A DNA stretch of 64,000 bases from JAJUJL01 sp041736465. GTDB taxonomy: Bacteria; Chloroflexota; Anaerolineae; Anaerolineales; UBA4823. Shown piece after piece: positions 39,002 through 49,646 of the stretch (the first letter of the stretch is position 1; each line of letters opens with the position of its first letter). The notes below the pieces were generated by a model, which saw nothing but the letters and a program-made list of their open reading frames with translations, did not search any database and was not told the DNA's origin. The stretch spans positions 24,589 to 88,588 of the forward strand of contig JBGSTO010000466.1 of NCBI GenBank assembly GCA_041736465.1. Reading direction: 5' to 3'. The translations under genes were made by a program, and so were the position numbers.

Positions 39002-40048
39002 TCATGGGGGAGTGGACTGTGCTGCGTACCTCCTGATAAACTCTTCTGCTTTTTCTACCAGAGCGCGATCGCCAATGAAGAGCGGTGTGCGCTGGTGCAG
39101 GGAAACCGGTTCGATATCCAGTATATTTCTGTGCCCATCGGATGCGTAGCCGCCAGCCTGGGCGGCGATGAATGCCAGGGGGGCGGCTTCATAGAGCAGG
39201 CGCAGTTTTCCGGCAGGTTTCTCAGGATCTTTGTGGTCGGCAGAGTAATAAAATACACCTCCAGCCAGCAAGTTGCGGTGGACATCTGCCACCAGAGCCC
39301 CCGCATAGCGTGAGGACAAGGGGGCGATTTGACCATCCAGACCTTGCAGGTACTCAGTATAGCGGATGATGCTCTCGTCCCAGTATTTCTGGTAGCCCTG
39401 GTTGACACTGTAATACTTCGGCTTCTTTGGGACGCGGATGTTGTCATGGGTCAGCAGAAATTCGCCGATGTCCGGGTCCAGTGTGAATCCAAATACCCCG
39501 GAACCGGTCGAGTACACCAGCATTGTGCTGACGCCGTACAAGAAGTAGCCAGCACCGACCAGGTTGCGACCCGGCTGCAGGCAATCTTCCAGCGTGCCAG
39601 GCCCCCTCTTTGACTTACGGCGGTAGATTGAAAAGATGGTGCCGATGGAGGTGTTTGTTTCGATGTTGGAAGAGCCATCCAGAGGATCGAAAAGCAGTAC
39701 GTACTTACCAGTCTGGTAGCGCTCTGGTATCTCCAGGATGTCCTCGTGCTCTTCGGAGGCCATGGCTGCCAGGCGACCGGTGTGATCATTCATGCGGTAG
39801 ATGGTCTGATCTGCCAGCTCGTCCAGCTTCATCACTCGCTCGCCCTGGATATTTACCGTATCGGTCTCACCCAGGATCTCAGACAAACCGCCGCGGGTGG
39901 TATTGCTGGCGATGAACTTGCCTGCCAAAGCCAGGTCATACAAGATGTTGGTCAAAGTTCCGGTGGCTTCTGGATGGGTTTTTTGCTGTTCTAGAATATG
40001 CCTTTCAATGGTCATGATACGAGCATGAGAGATTAGCTTCGCCGGCAT
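39002..40048 (-). CDS. fbp: Fructose-1,6-bisphosphatase class I
   Basis: This 348-residue metal-dependent phosphatase hydrolyses fructose-1,6-bisphosphate to fructose-6-phosphate, the committed step of gluconeogenesis. Family marks are AMASEEHEDILE, the metal site LLFDPLDGSSNIETNTSIGT (given as DPLDGSSNIE), PKKPKYYSVNQGY, SSRYAGALVADVHRNL and KLRLLYEAAPLAFI. AGGAGG five bases upstream is strong. It stands 3' of the aceB-aceA block on the same strand, consistent with growth on two-carbon or acid substrates. Confidence 0.95.
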   Translation of the reverse strand: MPAKLISHARIMTIERHILEQQKTHPEATGTLTNILYDLALAGKFIASNTTRGGLSEILGETDTVNIQGERVMKLDELADQTIYRMNDHTGRLAAMASEEHEDILEIPERYQTGKYVLLFDPLDGSSNIETNTSIGTIFSIYRRKSKRGPGTLEDCLQPGRNLVGAGYFLYGVSTMLVYSTGSGVFGFTLDPDIGEFLLTHDNIRVPKKPKYYSVNQGYQKYWDESIIRYTEYLQGLDGQIAPLSSRYAGALVADVHRNLLAGGVFYYSADHKDPEKPAGKLRLLYEAAPLAFIAAQAGGYASDGHRNILDIEPVSLHQRTPLFIGDRALVEKAEEFIRRYAAQSTPP

Positions 40049-40241
40049 GCAACCTCCTGTGGATAGACGGACCAGGCTCGAGTAGAATCCTTACCCTTAT
40101 TGTACACGAAAGCGACCTGAACGTTCTCTAGTGGGAGTGCTCGCAGCGCTCTTGATGTCACTTAACCCGCCTGGGAGAGCGTCCAGGTGATGATTGCCTG
40201 AGCCGCGGCAGGCACCGCCAGGGTATTGGTTAGCAGTTTGA

Positions 40242-41111
40242 TTATCCGTCAGAAAGCTGGATGAGGCTGGTCAGGGCAGCCCACTCGCCGCTTTGATTTT
40301 CAAATTTCAGTCCGTTGTGCAGCACGCCCGCGCCAGCCAGATCCTCCACCGTTCGCGTGGCTTCCTGAAGCTTCCAGCCCATCAAGCGCGCCAGATCGCC
40401 GGCCCGAGCCGCACCCAGGGAATGAAAGAAGCGGTCTGCAAGCACCCGGCGCGCATCGCGTTCACCGATGAAACGGGCTTGCTCTGGGAGCTGGGGGTAG
40501 TGGCGGGCGGTGATATCGTACGCAAACGCATAGCGCCAGGCCCCAGCCTGGGTGACGGCAACCGGTACAATCTTGAAGTCAGCCTGGAGGTCAGCCAGGG
40601 CTTTGTTGAAGCGTGACTCGGAATCCGGGCTGGTCAGGTTGGCTTTCTTCCGCAGGGCAATCGTATCGATCGGTCCATGGTCCAGAATGGCCTCATAAAC
40701 CACTTTGGCTTCCAGGGTGAGCTTGCCCTGCTCATACAGGATCAAATGATCTTCCTCAGGAACACCGTAATTCTCGGTCAGTGCGTAGAAGTACGGGGCC
40801 ACATCCAGGGCAATCATGGTGGCGCGTTTGCGCAGTACCTTGGCGTAGTACCAGGCCTGCCCTCCCAGCAGCGAGTCTTTCCAACCCCAGGTGATATGCC
40901 CCGGGTCGTCGTGCGCATCGGCAACCGGACGGTCTCCGGCAACCGCAGTCCACAGGCTGGGAAAGAGTGCATCTTTGATCGGCCAGAAGTAAACGAAGCC
41001 GCGTTCGTTGACGTACTCAACGGCTTGCTCCTGTGATTGGACGCGGCTGCCGGGCAGCATCCGAAATGTGCTCAAGCGATATTGATGTATGGCTTCGAAA
41101 GGGAGAATCAT
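40242..41111 (-). CDS. Winged-helix protein related to AlkZ/YcaQ DNA glycosylases
   Basis: This 289-residue protein resembles the YcaQ/AlkZ family (interstrand cross-link glycosylases) in its tandem winged-helix layout: AILDHGPIDTIALRKKANLT, LADLQADFKIVPVAVT, FHSLGAARAGDLARLMGWKL and a conserved central WGWKDSLLGG. The catalytic QxQ motif of AlkZ is not evident, so activity is uncertain and AlkZ-related is the safe name. It starts four bases after the aceA stop and is on the same transcript, an unexpected neighbour. Confidence 0.68.
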   Translation of the reverse strand: MILPFEAIHQYRLSTFRMLPGSRVQSQEQAVEYVNERGFVYFWPIKDALFPSLWTAVAGDRPVADAHDDPGHITWGWKDSLLGGQAWYYAKVLRKRATMIALDVAPYFYALTENYGVPEEDHLILYEQGKLTLEAKVVYEAILDHGPIDTIALRKKANLTSPDSESRFNKALADLQADFKIVPVAVTQAGAWRYAFAYDITARHYPQLPEQARFIGERDARRVLADRFFHSLGAARAGDLARLMGWKLQEATRTVEDLAGAGVLHNGLKFENQSGEWAALTSLIQLSDG

Positions 41112-41115
41112 TCAA

Positions 41116-42450
<1,335 letters not shown>

Positions 42451-42499
42451 TAGCTGTGCTCCTTTCTAATGAAAATCCTGTCGGCTTAAGCAGAGAATT

Positions 42500-44122
42500 T
42501 TAATCCAGATGTTCATACGCGGTTAGCGTGAGGAAGGGTACGAACTCATCCTGAGTGGCAACTTGTGCGAATATCTCTGCCGCCAGGGTGAACTTACCGG
42601 CTGAAAACTGACTATCGCCCCCAAAGCGTGCCTTGATTTTCTCTAGTTCTTCGGGAATTAGAGCATGCACCAGCTCGGACGTAATCGAACGACCATCCGA
42701 AAGCCTGGCGGTTGGTGAGTGCAGCCACTGCCAGATTTGGGCGCGCGAGATCTCTGCGGTGGCAGTATCTTCCATCAAGTTGTAGATCGCCGCCGCACCG
42801 GTGCCGCGCAGCCAGGACTCGATATACTGGATGGCAACATTAATGTTTTGGCGCAGGCCGTTTTCGGTGATTTGGGCCGACGGAATATTGAAGTCACGCA
42901 GCTGTTCTGCCGTAACAGCAACATCTTCACGCATGCGCCCTTTTTGATGGGGACGTCCCTGCAAGGCTTGCTGGAAAATCTGGCGTGCAGTAGGGACGAG
43001 GTCGGGATGGGCAACCCAGGTGCCATCGAAGCCATCTGCTGATTCGCGCAGCTTGTCTTCTTTTACCTTCGCCAGTGAGATCTCGTTGATCTCAGCGTCT
43101 TTGCGGCTGGGAATGAACGCCGCCATCCCACCCATTGCATGTGCGCCGCGCTTATGGCAGGTGCGCACCAGCAACTCGGTGTAGGCGCGCATGAATGGCA
43201 CCGTCATGGTGATCTGACCACGATCCGGCAGCAAGAAACCAGGCTGATTGCGGAACTTCTTGATCACACTGAAGATGTAATCCCAGCGCCCGGCGTTTAG
43301 CCCGGCGGAATGTTCGCGCAGTTCGTACAGGATTTCCTCCATCTCGTAGGCTGCCAGGATGGTTTCGATCAGCACGGTTGCCCGGATCACGCCGACCGGC
43401 ATGCCAGTGGCAAGCTGAGCAATGCGAAAGGTGTCATTCCACAGGCGGGCTTCGAGGTGGCTTTCCAGCTTAGGCAGGTAAAAGTATGGGCCGCTGCCGT
43501 TGTTCAGCAATTGGCGGGTGTTATGATAGAAAAACAAACCGAAATCGAACAATCCACCCGACACAGGGGTTCCGTCGATCCAGACGTGCTTCTCGACCAG
43601 GTGCCAGCCGCGAGGGCGCACCATCAGCACTGCGACTCGATTGTTCAGGCGGTACTGCTTGCCTTCTGGGCCGGTATATTCAATCTTGCGCTCGATGGCA
43701 TCGCGGATATTGATTTGCCCTTCGATCATGTTTGCCCAGGTTGGTGAATTGGCGTCTTCAAAATCTGCCATGAAGACGTCTGCACCAGAGTTCAACGCGT
43801 TGATCAACATCTTCCGGTCGGTGGGTCCGGTGATTTCTACCCATCTACAGGTAAGGTCGGGCGGTGTGGGCGCAACCCTCCAGCCGGGATCCTGGCGAAT
43901 GGGAGCAGTTTCAGCAAGAAAATCGGGGAACTGTCCGGCATTCAGGGCGAGCTGGCGCGCATCCCGGGCGCGGAGCAGCGCCTGGCGGCGGTCTTCCAGA
44001 TCGCGGTGCAGCCTGGCAACCAGATCGAGCGCTTCAGGGGTGAGGATGTGCTTGTATTCCGGGAGAACAGGGGCGCGTATCTCTACGCCGGCGGGTAGAT
44101 CCAGAGATGAAGTTTCAGACAT
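42500..44122 (-). CDS. aceB: Malate synthase A
   Basis: This 540-residue enzyme condenses glyoxylate with acetyl-CoA to malate. Marks of isoform A are DVFMADFEDANSPTWANMIEG (given as ADFEDANSPTW), RPRGWHLVEKH, PVGVIRATVLIETILAAYEM, GLNAGRWDYIFS and IESWLRGTGAAAIYNLMEDT. The start at 44122 has GGAGG six bases upstream; the frame to 44164 crosses a promoter and is rejected. The Shine-Dalgarno and the AUG both lie in a 5' hairpin. It heads the aceB-aceA operon, 81 bases after livM. Confidence 0.95.
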   Translation of the reverse strand: MSETSSLDLPAGVEIRAPVLPEYKHILTPEALDLVARLHRDLEDRRQALLRARDARQLALNAGQFPDFLAETAPIRQDPGWRVAPTPPDLTCRWVEITGPTDRKMLINALNSGADVFMADFEDANSPTWANMIEGQINIRDAIERKIEYTGPEGKQYRLNNRVAVLMVRPRGWHLVEKHVWIDGTPVSGGLFDFGLFFYHNTRQLLNNGSGPYFYLPKLESHLEARLWNDTFRIAQLATGMPVGVIRATVLIETILAAYEMEEILYELREHSAGLNAGRWDYIFSVIKKFRNQPGFLLPDRGQITMTVPFMRAYTELLVRTCHKRGAHAMGGMAAFIPSRKDAEINEISLAKVKEDKLRESADGFDGTWVAHPDLVPTARQIFQQALQGRPHQKGRMREDVAVTAEQLRDFNIPSAQITENGLRQNINVAIQYIESWLRGTGAAAIYNLMEDTATAEISRAQIWQWLHSPTARLSDGRSITSELVHALIPEELEKIKARFGGDSQFSAGKFTLAAEIFAQVATQDEFVPFLTLTAYEHLD

Positions 44123-44137
44123 GGAGCACCTCCATGT
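44119..44137 (-). promoter_or_regulatory. RNA hairpin over the aceB ribosome-binding site
   Basis: The mRNA can pair ACAUGGAG with CUCCAUGU (arms 44119-44126 and 44130-44137, loop of three). The stem includes the GGAG ribosome site and the aceB AUG. A protein or temperature effect could expose it; no known riboswitch matches. Confidence 0.55.
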
Positions 44138-44141
44138 TCCT

Positions 44142-44147
44142 ATTATA
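44142..44147 (-). promoter_or_regulatory. -10 box of aceB-aceA
   Basis: The reverse strand has TATAAT, with the predicted start near 44135, so the mRNA would begin at or within the 5' hairpin arm. No -35 match is found. Confidence 0.5.
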
Positions 44148-44202
44148 CAAAAGAATTGACGCAATGCGTTAGAAAAATAGGAGCAGTTATTTGACCAAAG
44201 AT

Positions 44203-45555
44203 CTATTCAGGCGCCGCTTTCGCCATGCGCCGCGCCCGCCAGCGGTTCCACCTGGATTGAATCGTGCCAACGATGCCTGTGGGGAAGGCGATGACAATCA
44301 CGATGAAGATGACCCCCAGGATCAGGAACCAACGCTCGCCGATGTTGATCTCTAAGCCGGCGATTGGAATAACGGTATCTCGCAAAGCCTGCTCCACCAG
44401 GTGCAGCAAGAAGGCGCCGATTACCGGCCCGATGAAGGTGGCGGCGCCGCCGACCAGGGTCATCAACAGCGGATCCATCGTAAATCCAATCGAGAGCACG
44501 CTGGGGCTGGCGCCTTTATTCAACAAGCCGCGCAGCATTCCTGCCCCAGAGGCAAGCATCCCTGCCAGTACGATGGCGAGGGTTTTATAGAAGAATGTAT
44601 TGTATCCCAGCATCAAGGCGCGATCTTCATTGTCTCGAATGGCATGCATGACTCGCCCGGTGGGTGAGTTGACGATCTGCCTTACCAGCAGGAAAGCAGA
44701 TACCAGGTAAATCAGTCCCAGGTAGTAAAACGAAATCCGGTTTTTGGTGGCGTTGATCCAATCGGGGACGGCGAAGGAAAAGCCGTCTTCTGCCCCGGTG
44801 ATATCTACCATAATGCGATTCTGGGCCAGAACAAAAAAGATCTCGGCAAACACCAGGGTGAAGATGGCGAAATACAGCCCACGAATGCGCAGCGCTATTA
44901 CGCTGACCAGCACCCCCATGGTCATGCTGATGAATAGCGTGCCAACCACCGCGGCACCCAGGGGCCACTCCAGGTGGTGCATCAATAAGCCCACCCCATA
45001 TGCTCCGGCGCCAAAGAAAGCCGCGTGACCAAATGAGATCACGCCGATGAAGCCGAAGATCAGGTTATAGCTGATGGCGAGGGCCGCCAGGATAAAGGCC
45101 TCGATAAATACCGATTGCCAGAAGAAAGATTTTCCTCGCTCACAGACCGAAGAATCAGTTCCCCAGGCAATGATAAACGGCATGCATACCAACAGCAGTA
45201 AGGCAGTAAGCATAGCTCCCTGGGCGCGCAGGGCGGAGAAAAGCGGATGTCTGCCTGGTGGTAGGGCAAAAGCCAGAGCGGTTGCCAGGGCCAGCAGCAG
45301 CGCCTCCAGGGCATATAGACCTCCTACCAGATTCAGCCCGTCTGCACAGGCGATAGCCTGCACTGCACTGGAAAAGCGTGCAAAACCGGCTGAGTCTGCT
45401 GCTGCTTGCCCGCTGAGCGCTCCGATGGCTAAGGGGAGCAGCAGCGCAAGCGCCAAAATGCTTATAAGAACAGCGTTGTGCGAAGCAGGTGCAAGCAGGG
45501 CGCGCGCCTGCGCGGGGCGGGTGTGCGTGGAGGGAGGAATGCCAGGCGCCTGCAT
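44203..45555 (-). CDS. livM: Branched-chain amino acid-type ABC permease LivM
   Basis: This is a 450-residue permease of the HAAT family with about ten helices. Core marks are AISYNLIFGFIGVISFGHAAFFGAGAYGVG (given as FGFIGVISFGHAAFFGAGAY), IALRIRGLYFAIFTLVFAEI, TGRVMHAIRDNEDRALMLGY and TLVGGAATFIGPVIGAF. The N-terminal 100 residues hold extra helices beyond the minimal LivM. The start at 45555 shares one base with the livH stop (TGATG). The frame to 45846 runs out of phase through livH and is rejected. Confidence 0.93.
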   Translation of the reverse strand: MQAPGIPPSTHTRPAQARALLAPASHNAVLISILALALLLPLAIGALSGQAAADSAGFARFSSAVQAIACADGLNLVGGLYALEALLLALATALAFALPPGRHPLFSALRAQGAMLTALLLLVCMPFIIAWGTDSSVCERGKSFFWQSVFIEAFILAALAISYNLIFGFIGVISFGHAAFFGAGAYGVGLLMHHLEWPLGAAVVGTLFISMTMGVLVSVIALRIRGLYFAIFTLVFAEIFFVLAQNRIMVDITGAEDGFSFAVPDWINATKNRISFYYLGLIYLVSAFLLVRQIVNSPTGRVMHAIRDNEDRALMLGYNTFFYKTLAIVLAGMLASGAGMLRGLLNKGASPSVLSIGFTMDPLLMTLVGGAATFIGPVIGAFLLHLVEQALRDTVIPIAGLEINIGERWFLILGVIFIVIVIAFPTGIVGTIQSRWNRWRARRMAKAAPE

Positions 45556-46565
45556 CAGTTTTCCCTCCCGAACAAGCCGCTGGGGCGTACCAGCAGCACA
45601 ATGATCATGATAAATAATATGGACAGGCTCGCCAACACCGGTGTCTGCAAATACTGCAGCGAGATTTGTTCTGCGGTGGCGCGCGTCAGGCCGACCAGAA
45701 TGCTGGCGACTACCGTACCCTCGAAGCTGCTCATACCGCCCAGCACGACGACGATCACTGCACTGAGCAGGAACTGGTCGCCCATCGAGGGGAATGCCCC
45801 CAGGTAGGGGGCGGCAGTGATCCCACCCAGGGCAGCAACGGCGCATCCCAGGGCAAAGACCAGTGTGAAGATGCGGCGAATATTGATCCCTAAGGCCTGC
45901 ACCATTTCGCTATCCTGCACGCCCGCGCGGATGATGATCCCGATGCGGGTGCGCTGGAGCAGCAGCAGGATGGCTGCCATCAACACTGCGCCAACGAGAA
46001 TGATAAAAACGCGATAGGTTTCGAAGCGCGCCCCCATCACCGGGAAGGTAGTATCCAGGAGGGCTGGCGGCTGGATCGGAATTAACCCGGCAGGACCGTA
46101 GATGGCGCGCACGATCTCGGTGAAGACAATGCCCAGGCCAAAGGTGAGTACGATTTGGAAGACAGGGCGGGAATACAGCGGTCTGATCAAGACTGACTCG
46201 GTCAAAGCTCCGAGCAAACCGCCGCCAAGCGTGGCAGAGGCGATGGCTGCGATGAAGCGTGCCCAAATGGGCGTTCCTTCGGGAAAACTGCCGTACACTG
46301 CAAAGCCAATATAGGCTCCCAGCATGAAGAAGCTGCCCTGCGCCAGGTTCAGCACGTCCAGCAGGCCGAAGACGATCGAAAAACCTGCCGAGACGAGAAA
46401 AAAGAGCATTCCCTGATAGAGGCCAGATAAGATGACCACACTGACCTGGCCCGGATTGAACAAGGCAATATTAACCAGGATGAGCAGGAGAATGAATGCC
46501 GCAGAAAATATCAACGAGCTTCGAAAGGTATTGGAGCGCAGAATGGATGCTGGTTGGGCAGACAT
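45555..46565 (-). CDS. livH: Branched-chain amino acid-type ABC permease LivH
   Basis: This 336-residue polytopic permease is the partner of LivM. It carries the HAAT signature near the N-terminus (GLYQGMLFFLVSAGFSIVFG, then LLDVLNLAQGSFFMLGAYIG) and a second-half RIGIIIRAGVQDSEMVQALGIN, the EAA-like loop that docks on the ATPase. Stop and LivM start overlap by one base, and its start is four bases after the livF stop. Substrates of such systems include branched-chain amino acids, short-chain amides, urea and aromatic or aliphatic acids. Confidence 0.93.
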   Translation of the reverse strand: MSAQPASILRSNTFRSSLIFSAAFILLLILVNIALFNPGQVSVVILSGLYQGMLFFLVSAGFSIVFGLLDVLNLAQGSFFMLGAYIGFAVYGSFPEGTPIWARFIAAIASATLGGGLLGALTESVLIRPLYSRPVFQIVLTFGLGIVFTEIVRAIYGPAGLIPIQPPALLDTTFPVMGARFETYRVFIILVGAVLMAAILLLLQRTRIGIIIRAGVQDSEMVQALGINIRRIFTLVFALGCAVAALGGITAAPYLGAFPSMGDQFLLSAVIVVVLGGMSSFEGTVVASILVGLTRATAEQISLQYLQTPVLASLSILFIMIIVLLVRPSGLFGREN

Positions 46566-46569
46566 GGTT

Positions 46570-47274
46570 TCAAGCCGCTCCCAGGTAGCGTTGAATTAAG
46601 TCAGGATCCTTCACCAGCTTCTGGATTTCTCCCTGGTGTACGGATTTGCCGTTCTCGATGATGGTATAAAAATTACCTAGCTGGCTGGCGACGCGAAAAT
46701 TTTGTTCCACCAGCAAAACGGTGGTGTGGGCTGAGAGCAGCCGGATCGCCTGCATCATTTGCTCGATCAATACGGGAGCCAGCCCCTCGCTGGGTTCGTC
46801 GATCAATAGCAGGCTGTTTTCAGCCACCAGGGCGCGGGCAATCGCCAGCATCTGCTGCTGACCACCGGAAAGCTGGCCTCCGGGCCAATGATACAACCGC
46901 TCCAGATCTGGAAACAGGTCGAAAATCAGCTTCTGGCGGGTGGCAAGCTGCCCGCGCTTGCGTTCGGCGATACGCAGATTCTCAGCAACCGTGAGGTGGC
47001 GGAAAATGGCGCGATATTCAGGTACGTAGCCGATGCCAAACTGGGCGATATCATAAGCCGGCAGCCCGACGAGATCCTTTCCCTTGAAGACGACGCGACC
47101 ATGGCTGGGTTTCCACAAACCCATGATACTGCGCAAGGTAGTCGTCTTTCCGGCGCCGTTGCGACCGAGCAGCACGGTGACGCTGCCCTCAGGCACCTGG
47201 AACGACACCCCTTCCAGAATCTGATACTGGCCGATGTGGGTGTGGATATCATGCAGTTCCAGGATGTTCGCCAT
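46570..47274 (-). CDS. livF: Branched-chain amino acid-type ABC ATPase LivF
   Basis: This 234-residue ATPase has Walker A GRNGAGKTTTLRS, Q-loop YVPEYRAIF, signature GGQLSGGQQQMLAIARAL, Walker B SLLLIDEPSEGLAP, and VLLVEQNF as the switch region. The EGLAP after Walker B is diagnostic of LivF. It lies 34 bases after livG and four bases before livH. No clear Shine-Dalgarno is seen, which fits coupling in a polycistronic mRNA. Confidence 0.95.
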   Translation of the reverse strand: MANILELHDIHTHIGQYQILEGVSFQVPEGSVTVLLGRNGAGKTTTLRSIMGLWKPSHGRVVFKGKDLVGLPAYDIAQFGIGYVPEYRAIFRHLTVAENLRIAERKRGQLATRQKLIFDLFPDLERLYHWPGGQLSGGQQQMLAIARALVAENSLLLIDEPSEGLAPVLIEQMMQAIRLLSAHTTVLLVEQNFRVASQLGNFYTIIENGKSVHQGEIQKLVKDPDLIQRYLGAA

Positions 47275-47308
47275 AGATCAATCCAAGAGCCAGTAACGCT
47301 TAGAAAGT

Positions 47309-48118
47309 TTACAGATCGCTGTACAGGCTGCCAAGATAGGCATCCTGTACAGTCTGGTTAGCAGCGATCTCAATGGGAGTGCCTTCTGCCAGCAGGCGGC
47401 CCTGGTGCATGACCGATATGCGATCGGACAGGCTCATGACCACGCTCATGTTATGCTCTACCAGCACAACGGTCTTTTTGCTGTGAGTGCTTGCGCTGCC
47501 AGCAGCGGCGCTGTTCGCAACAATTTCCTTCACCAGAGACATAAACTCGGGCACCTGCTCAGTTGCCAGCCCGGCTGTGGGTTCATCCAGAAGCAAGACC
47601 TCATTATCCTGGGCGAGCAGCATTGCCAGCTCCAGGCGGCGCTTGTCGCCGTGCGGCAGCGCAGAGACAAAGCTGTACCCGGCGTTGGCTAACCCCACCT
47701 GCTCAAGCACATTCCAGGCGCGCTCTTCATACTTTGTGAAACGTTTGTAGTCGGTGAGCAGCTTGAAATTGTCTTGTCCCAAGGCTTGAGCTGCCAGGCG
47801 AACATTCTCCATAACGGTGAGGTTGGGGAAGACGTTGGTGATCTGGTACGACCGGCCGATACCCAGGTGGGCGATGCGATGGGCAGGCAGATGGGTGATA
47901 TCCTGTCCTTTGAAGATCACTTTCCCCTGGGTAGGTTTGAGTGCGCCGCTCAACAGGTTCAAGAATGTGGTTTTACCTGCGCCGTTCGGCCCAATAATGG
48001 AATGGAAATCCCCGCTGGCAAGTTTAAAATCAACACCGTCAACGGCCTTCAATCCGCCAAAGTAGCGCGATAGGGCTCTGGTTTCCAGCAGCGGGTTGTC
48101 GGGCGCGACTGAATTCAC
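47309..48118 (-). CDS. livG: Branched-chain amino acid-type ABC ATPase LivG
   Basis: This 269-residue ATPase has Walker A GPNGAGKTTFLNLL, the LivG-type Q-loop region ARSYQITNVFPNLTVMENV-like sequence (GRSYQITNVFPNLTVMENVR), signature LPHGDKRRLELAMLL, Walker B VLLLDEPTAGLA and VVLVEHNMSVV. It starts with GTG at 48118 and has no obvious Shine-Dalgarno. A strong hairpin separates it from livK upstream. An Ala/Ser-rich insert (NSAAAGSASTHSKK) before the H-loop is unusual. Confidence 0.94.
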   Translation of the reverse strand: MNSVAPDNPLLETRALSRYFGGLKAVDGVDFKLASGDFHSIIGPNGAGKTTFLNLLSGALKPTQGKVIFKGQDITHLPAHRIAHLGIGRSYQITNVFPNLTVMENVRLAAQALGQDNFKLLTDYKRFTKYEERAWNVLEQVGLANAGYSFVSALPHGDKRRLELAMLLAQDNEVLLLDEPTAGLATEQVPEFMSLVKEIVANSAAAGSASTHSKKTVVLVEHNMSVVMSLSDRISVMHQGRLLAEGTPIEIAANQTVQDAYLGSLYSDL

Positions 48119-48175
48119 GGTAATCTGTGCATCGATCTGTATAACCGTTGACTCTAGCTTGAGATGTACGCCGTT

Positions 48176-48216
48176 TACTGCGGGAAGGGAGCCTTATTGC
48201 CTCCCTTCCCGCAGTA
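48176..48216 (-). promoter_or_regulatory. Intercistronic hairpin between livK and livG
   Basis: A perfect 16-bp stem with a nine-base loop (48176-48191 and 48201-48216) lies 15 bases after livK. No U-run follows, so partial termination or 3'-end protection of livK mRNA is more likely than full termination. Confidence 0.65.
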
Positions 48217-48230
48217 GGTCTGCAGTTATT

Positions 48231-49583
48231 CTACTCGCAATTCGGTGCGTCGCAAGGCGGAGCCGATTCCTCTGCCGAGACTTCAGAGACTTTCTCGAAG
48301 AATTTCTCGTCGGGATCGTCGATGTTCAGCAAGCGCACCACATACATCGGCGCCAGGGCCTGGTGATCGCCGGGGCGGATTGTGTATGAACCTTTGGGTC
48401 CGTTGAAGGTCAGACCTTCAAGGGCTGGGATGAGCGTATCGCCAACGGTCTCACCCATCGTCGCTTCCAGGGCAGCCGCGACAGCCTGAGCGGTGGCAAA
48501 GCCGCATTCACTGAAAAGATCTGGCGGCGTGTCAAAACGCTCAAGGTACTGCTCTGTCAGGAAATCATTCTCGGCGGTGCTGGGCATGGTGTAGTGGTAG
48601 ACGATCAGGCCCACCGAGCCAACGGTGCCCGCGTCCAGCAGCTTGGTCAGGTCATTCGAGGAAAAACCGGTAATGAAGGGAATGTTGCCGGTAATTCCCT
48701 GAGTGGTGAGCTGGTCGAACAGGATCTGGGCTGAAGTATTGCTAGCCCAAATCAGGATCAGTCCATCGGGCTCTGCAGACAGAATCTGCTGGATGTAGGG
48801 AGTGAAATCGGTGGTATCCGACGGGGCGAAGATAGGCTGCTCTGTCAGGAAGGTCGCACCCAGCGCGCCGAAGGTAGCCTGGAAGCCGGCTGCAGTGGCC
48901 TGGCCGAAAGCATAGTCTTCCGCCAGGATGAGGTACTCTGTGCCGACATTTTCGATCGCCCATTTGGCGACGGTGGGGGCATCCTGGGCGGAGTCACGGC
49001 ACACCCGGAAGGTGTACGGGTTCCAGTTCTTGCCGACGATGTCGTGGGAGGCTGCCGGGGCTGCAAAATAAACCACTTCGTTCTCGTTAGCGATTTGCTG
49101 CACCTGGGCGGCAACTGCCGAGCTGGAATTGCCGATCAAGATCTCGACGCCCTCCGACTCGATCAGCTCGCGAGCAACCGCAGCGCCTGTCTCTACATTG
49201 CTGGTGTCATCGCGGATGATGAGCTCGACCGGGCGTCCGGCGATGGTCATGGTGCCGCCGGTGGCATAGTCGAAACCGATCTGAAAACCGTTCCACATCT
49301 CATTGCCAAACAGGGCCAACGCACCGGTGAGATCTGACATCACGCCGATTTTCAGCGGTTCGCCCATGGGCGGCTCGGTTGGCGCAGGTGTGTCGGTGGG
49401 GGCAGGCACATCGGTTGGTTGAGCGGGCGGTTCCGTCTTGGCGGGTTCTTCTGTTTTGACCGGTTCCTCGGTCATGACTGGCTCCGGTGTTGCTTCTGGA
49501 GCGGCTGGCTGGCAGGCTCCCAGCAGCAGGGATGCTACCAGCAGCAGGCTGGCAAGGATCAAGATTGCGCTTCGTGATTTCAT
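48231..49583 (-). CDS. livK: Branched-chain amino acid-type ABC substrate-binding lipoprotein LivK
   Basis: This 450-residue lipoprotein has Cys24 in LLLGAC, then a Pro/Thr/Glu-rich tether to about residue 75, then a Leu/Ile/Val-binding type periplasmic-binding domain (LKIGVMSDLTGALALFGNEM, LIESEGVEILIGNSSSAVAA, ILAEDYAFGQ, PDGLILIWASNTSA). The ligand is unknown; position in an acyl-CoA cluster argues for an organic acid rather than an amino acid (inference). AGGAGGAG precedes the ATG. It leads the livK-G-F-H-M block, 63 bases after the hydrolase gene. Confidence 0.93.
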   Translation of the reverse strand: MKSRSAILILASLLLVASLLLGACQPAAPEATPEPVMTEEPVKTEEPAKTEPPAQPTDVPAPTDTPAPTEPPMGEPLKIGVMSDLTGALALFGNEMWNGFQIGFDYATGGTMTIAGRPVELIIRDDTSNVETGAAVARELIESEGVEILIGNSSSAVAAQVQQIANENEVVYFAAPAASHDIVGKNWNPYTFRVCRDSAQDAPTVAKWAIENVGTEYLILAEDYAFGQATAAGFQATFGALGATFLTEQPIFAPSDTTDFTPYIQQILSAEPDGLILIWASNTSAQILFDQLTTQGITGNIPFITGFSSNDLTKLLDAGTVGSVGLIVYHYTMPSTAENDFLTEQYLERFDTPPDLFSECGFATAQAVAAALEATMGETVGDTLIPALEGLTFNGPKGSYTIRPGDHQALAPMYVVRLLNIDDPDEKFFEKVSEVSAEESAPPCDAPNCE

Positions 49584-49646
49584 GAATTTCTCCTCCTGAG
49601 AAAGTAAAGGGTAGGGCTGCGTACGTATGTCTATACCATTTGCCGG

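Noticed and set aside
40135..40214. Inverted repeats in the fbp upstream gap as terminators
   Set aside because: Stems of 6-7 bp without T-runs are within chance expectation for this GC content.
45556..45846. N-terminal extension of the livM frame
   Set aside because: It is the other-frame shadow of livH; the TGATG junction and the family start fit 45555.
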